NCBI RefSeq assembly: GCF_000764185.1
Contig: NZ_JQEC01000016.1
Span: forward strand, 186,001-250,000
Direction of reading: 5' to 3'
Origin: Colwellia psychrerythraea
GTDB taxonomy: Bacteria; Pseudomonadota; Gammaproteobacteria; Enterobacterales; Alteromonadaceae
DNA: 64,000 bases
Made by a program: the position numbers and the translations under genes. This document shows positions 63,017 through 64,000 of the stretch, in pieces. Numbering within the stretch: position 1 is the first letter of the stretch; every line of letters starts with the position of its first letter. The notes under the pieces are model-generated. The model did no database searches. It worked only from the letters and a program-made list of their open reading frames with translations, and was not told the origin of the DNA.

Positions 63017-64000
63017 ATGAAAAAAAAGATTAAAACTAATGTGCTAGCAAATCAAAAAAGACTAAGTTCAAAGTTTTTTTTCGTTTTAATATTTTTGTGC
63101 TTTAGTTTAAATAGTTATGGCTACACATTAGACAAAACCTCTGCTTGGATGCAAAACCCTCTTGGTAAAATTGATGAGTTAAATAAGAAGGATCCAGCAT
63201 TAGCTTTAGCCTTTTCTAAAAAACTCGTAGCTGAAAACCTGCAAAAGATGACGGACTTTGATAAAGCCACCTTATTTAGCAAGATGGCGCAACATAACTA
63301 CATATTAGGGCACTACAGAATTAGCCAAGGATTACTAGACAAAGCATATGCCCTAAAAACAAATTTAAAAACTGATACTGGGATTTCAATGTTATTGACT
63401 CAGGGTGGCATCATGGATGAATTGGGTAACTCCGGGCAGGCCATGGAGAAATACTTGCTCGCGGAGAAATATGCTAAAGCAAATGAAAACTCAAGACTCC
63501 TTGCTGATAGTTATGCTTACATGGCTTACTCATATTCAATTAACCATAAAGATACTCTTGCCCTAAAGCATTATCATCAAGCTTACTTACAACTTGAAAA
63601 GATAGGTGATGAATTAGGTTTAGCTTATTTGAAAGCTGAAATGGCTAACTCCTATTCTCTATTATTTGATGATATCAATGCAGTAAAGTTAGCAAAAGAA
63701 GCCAGTGATTATTTTAAAAAACATCAATATTATTTTGATGAGTTGTTTGTACAAACTGCTTTAGCCAAAATTCATCTACGTAAAAAGGATTACTCAAAGG
63801 CTGAAGCGACTTACCTAAGAGTTATTGAATTAACAAAAAAAACCAATCAAACAGAGTATGTTTACTTAGCATATCTAGGGTTAGCTGATACTTACCATCA
63901 CTCTCAACAACACGACAAAGCTCGTATTTTTTGGCATAAATACAAAGGAGAATACCCTGACTATGAAAATCCTTCCGCTGAAGTTGGCGCAATTGTCTTA
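63017..64000 (+). CDS. Exported TPR-repeat protein, cut by the right window edge
   Basis: 328 codons are present, without a stop. A signal or anchor helix (FFFVLIFLCFSLNSYG) follows a basic N-terminus; the remainder is helical with tetratricopeptide repeats, e.g. GNSGQAMEKYLLAEKYAKANEN, DTLALKHYHQAYLQLEKIGDE, KDYSKAEATYLRVIELTKK and YLGLADTYHHSQQHDKARIFW. Proteins of this layout in marine gammaproteobacteria often end in a GGDEF domain, but that part is outside the window. The ribosome site is weak. Confidence 0.82.
   Translation, partial: MKKKIKTNVLANQKRLSSKFFFVLIFLCFSLNSYGYTLDKTSAWMQNPLGKIDELNKKDPALALAFSKKLVAENLQKMTDFDKATLFSKMAQHNYILGHYRISQGLLDKAYALKTNLKTDTGISMLLTQGGIMDELGNSGQAMEKYLLAEKYAKANENSRLLADSYAYMAYSYSINHKDTLALKHYHQAYLQLEKIGDELGLAYLKAEMANSYSLLFDDINAVKLAKEASDYFKKHQYYFDELFVQTALAKIHLRKKDYSKAEATYLRVIELTKKTNQTEYVYLAYLGLADTYHHSQQHDKARIFWHKYKGEYPDYENPSAEVGAIVL

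Noticed and set aside
1-64000. tRNA, rRNA and CRISPR arrays
   Set aside because: No cloverleaf-like sequence, no rRNA signature stretches and no regularly spaced repeats were recognised by eye.

Overview
The window looks like chromosomal DNA of an AT-rich marine gammaproteobacterium of the Alteromonadales, most probably Colwellia or a close relative. This is inferred from the gene content: fabV as enoyl reductase, ArgR with a canonical ARG box, UPF0231/YacL, the bolA/yajG/ampG neighbourhood, an S46 peptidase, several TonB-dependent receptors, and many two-component and c-di-GMP proteins. No rRNA, tRNA, CRISPR array or prophage was seen. The left edge cuts glyA and the right edge cuts a TPR protein.

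Layout. 1-10 kb: glyA (partial), then a minus-strand operon of a secreted alpha/beta hydrolase, a NatAB-type ABC exporter, an ECF sigma factor and a membrane protein that may be its anti-sigma partner. These are followed by an EF-hand protein, a hemolysin III-like protein, fabV and bolA. 9-19 kb: rlmG, yajG-like, a secreted cyclophilin, ampG and a small membrane protein, an HDOD protein, yacL, a FAH hydrolase, a hemerythrin, fadL and argR. 19-29 kb: a six-gene, Fur-box-preceded operon (imelysin, two di-haem DUF1111 oxidoreductases, a second imelysin, a TonB receptor and a Tat-exported DUF1513 protein), very likely a periplasmic iron acquisition system. 29-39 kb: an S46 dipeptidyl peptidase, small unknown proteins, a PhyH dioxygenase, a P-loop kinase, an exported methyltransferase, a substrate-binding protein paired with a membrane diguanylate cyclase, and a glutaryl-CoA dehydrogenase. 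39-49 kb: a TonB receptor, then a partner-switching module (RsbS-like STAS, RsbT-like kinase fused to a degenerate PP2C domain, and a PAS-GGDEF-EAL enzyme), then MipA/OmpV, DUF3019, a response regulator and a histidine kinase. 49-53 kb: an apparent amino-sugar salvage set (GH109, nucleotidyltransferase, hexosamine-kinase-like). 53-58 kb: two spondin-domain exported proteins and a second two-component system. 58-64 kb: a polysaccharide deacetylase lipoprotein, feoAB with an upstream Fur-like box, and the start of a TPR protein.

Items most worth a second look are: (1) the STAS / RsbT-PP2C fusion / PAS-GGDEF-EAL module, which appears to couple partner switching to c-di-GMP; (2) a decayed copy of the C-terminus of the TonB receptor that, with the intact gene, brackets this module; (3) two copies of a 220-228 bp MITE with matching ends and 6-bp target duplications; (4) the lone substrate-binding protein plus diguanylate cyclase pair; (5) a 96-bp nested palindrome and a 20-bp-period direct repeat upstream of the second response regulator.
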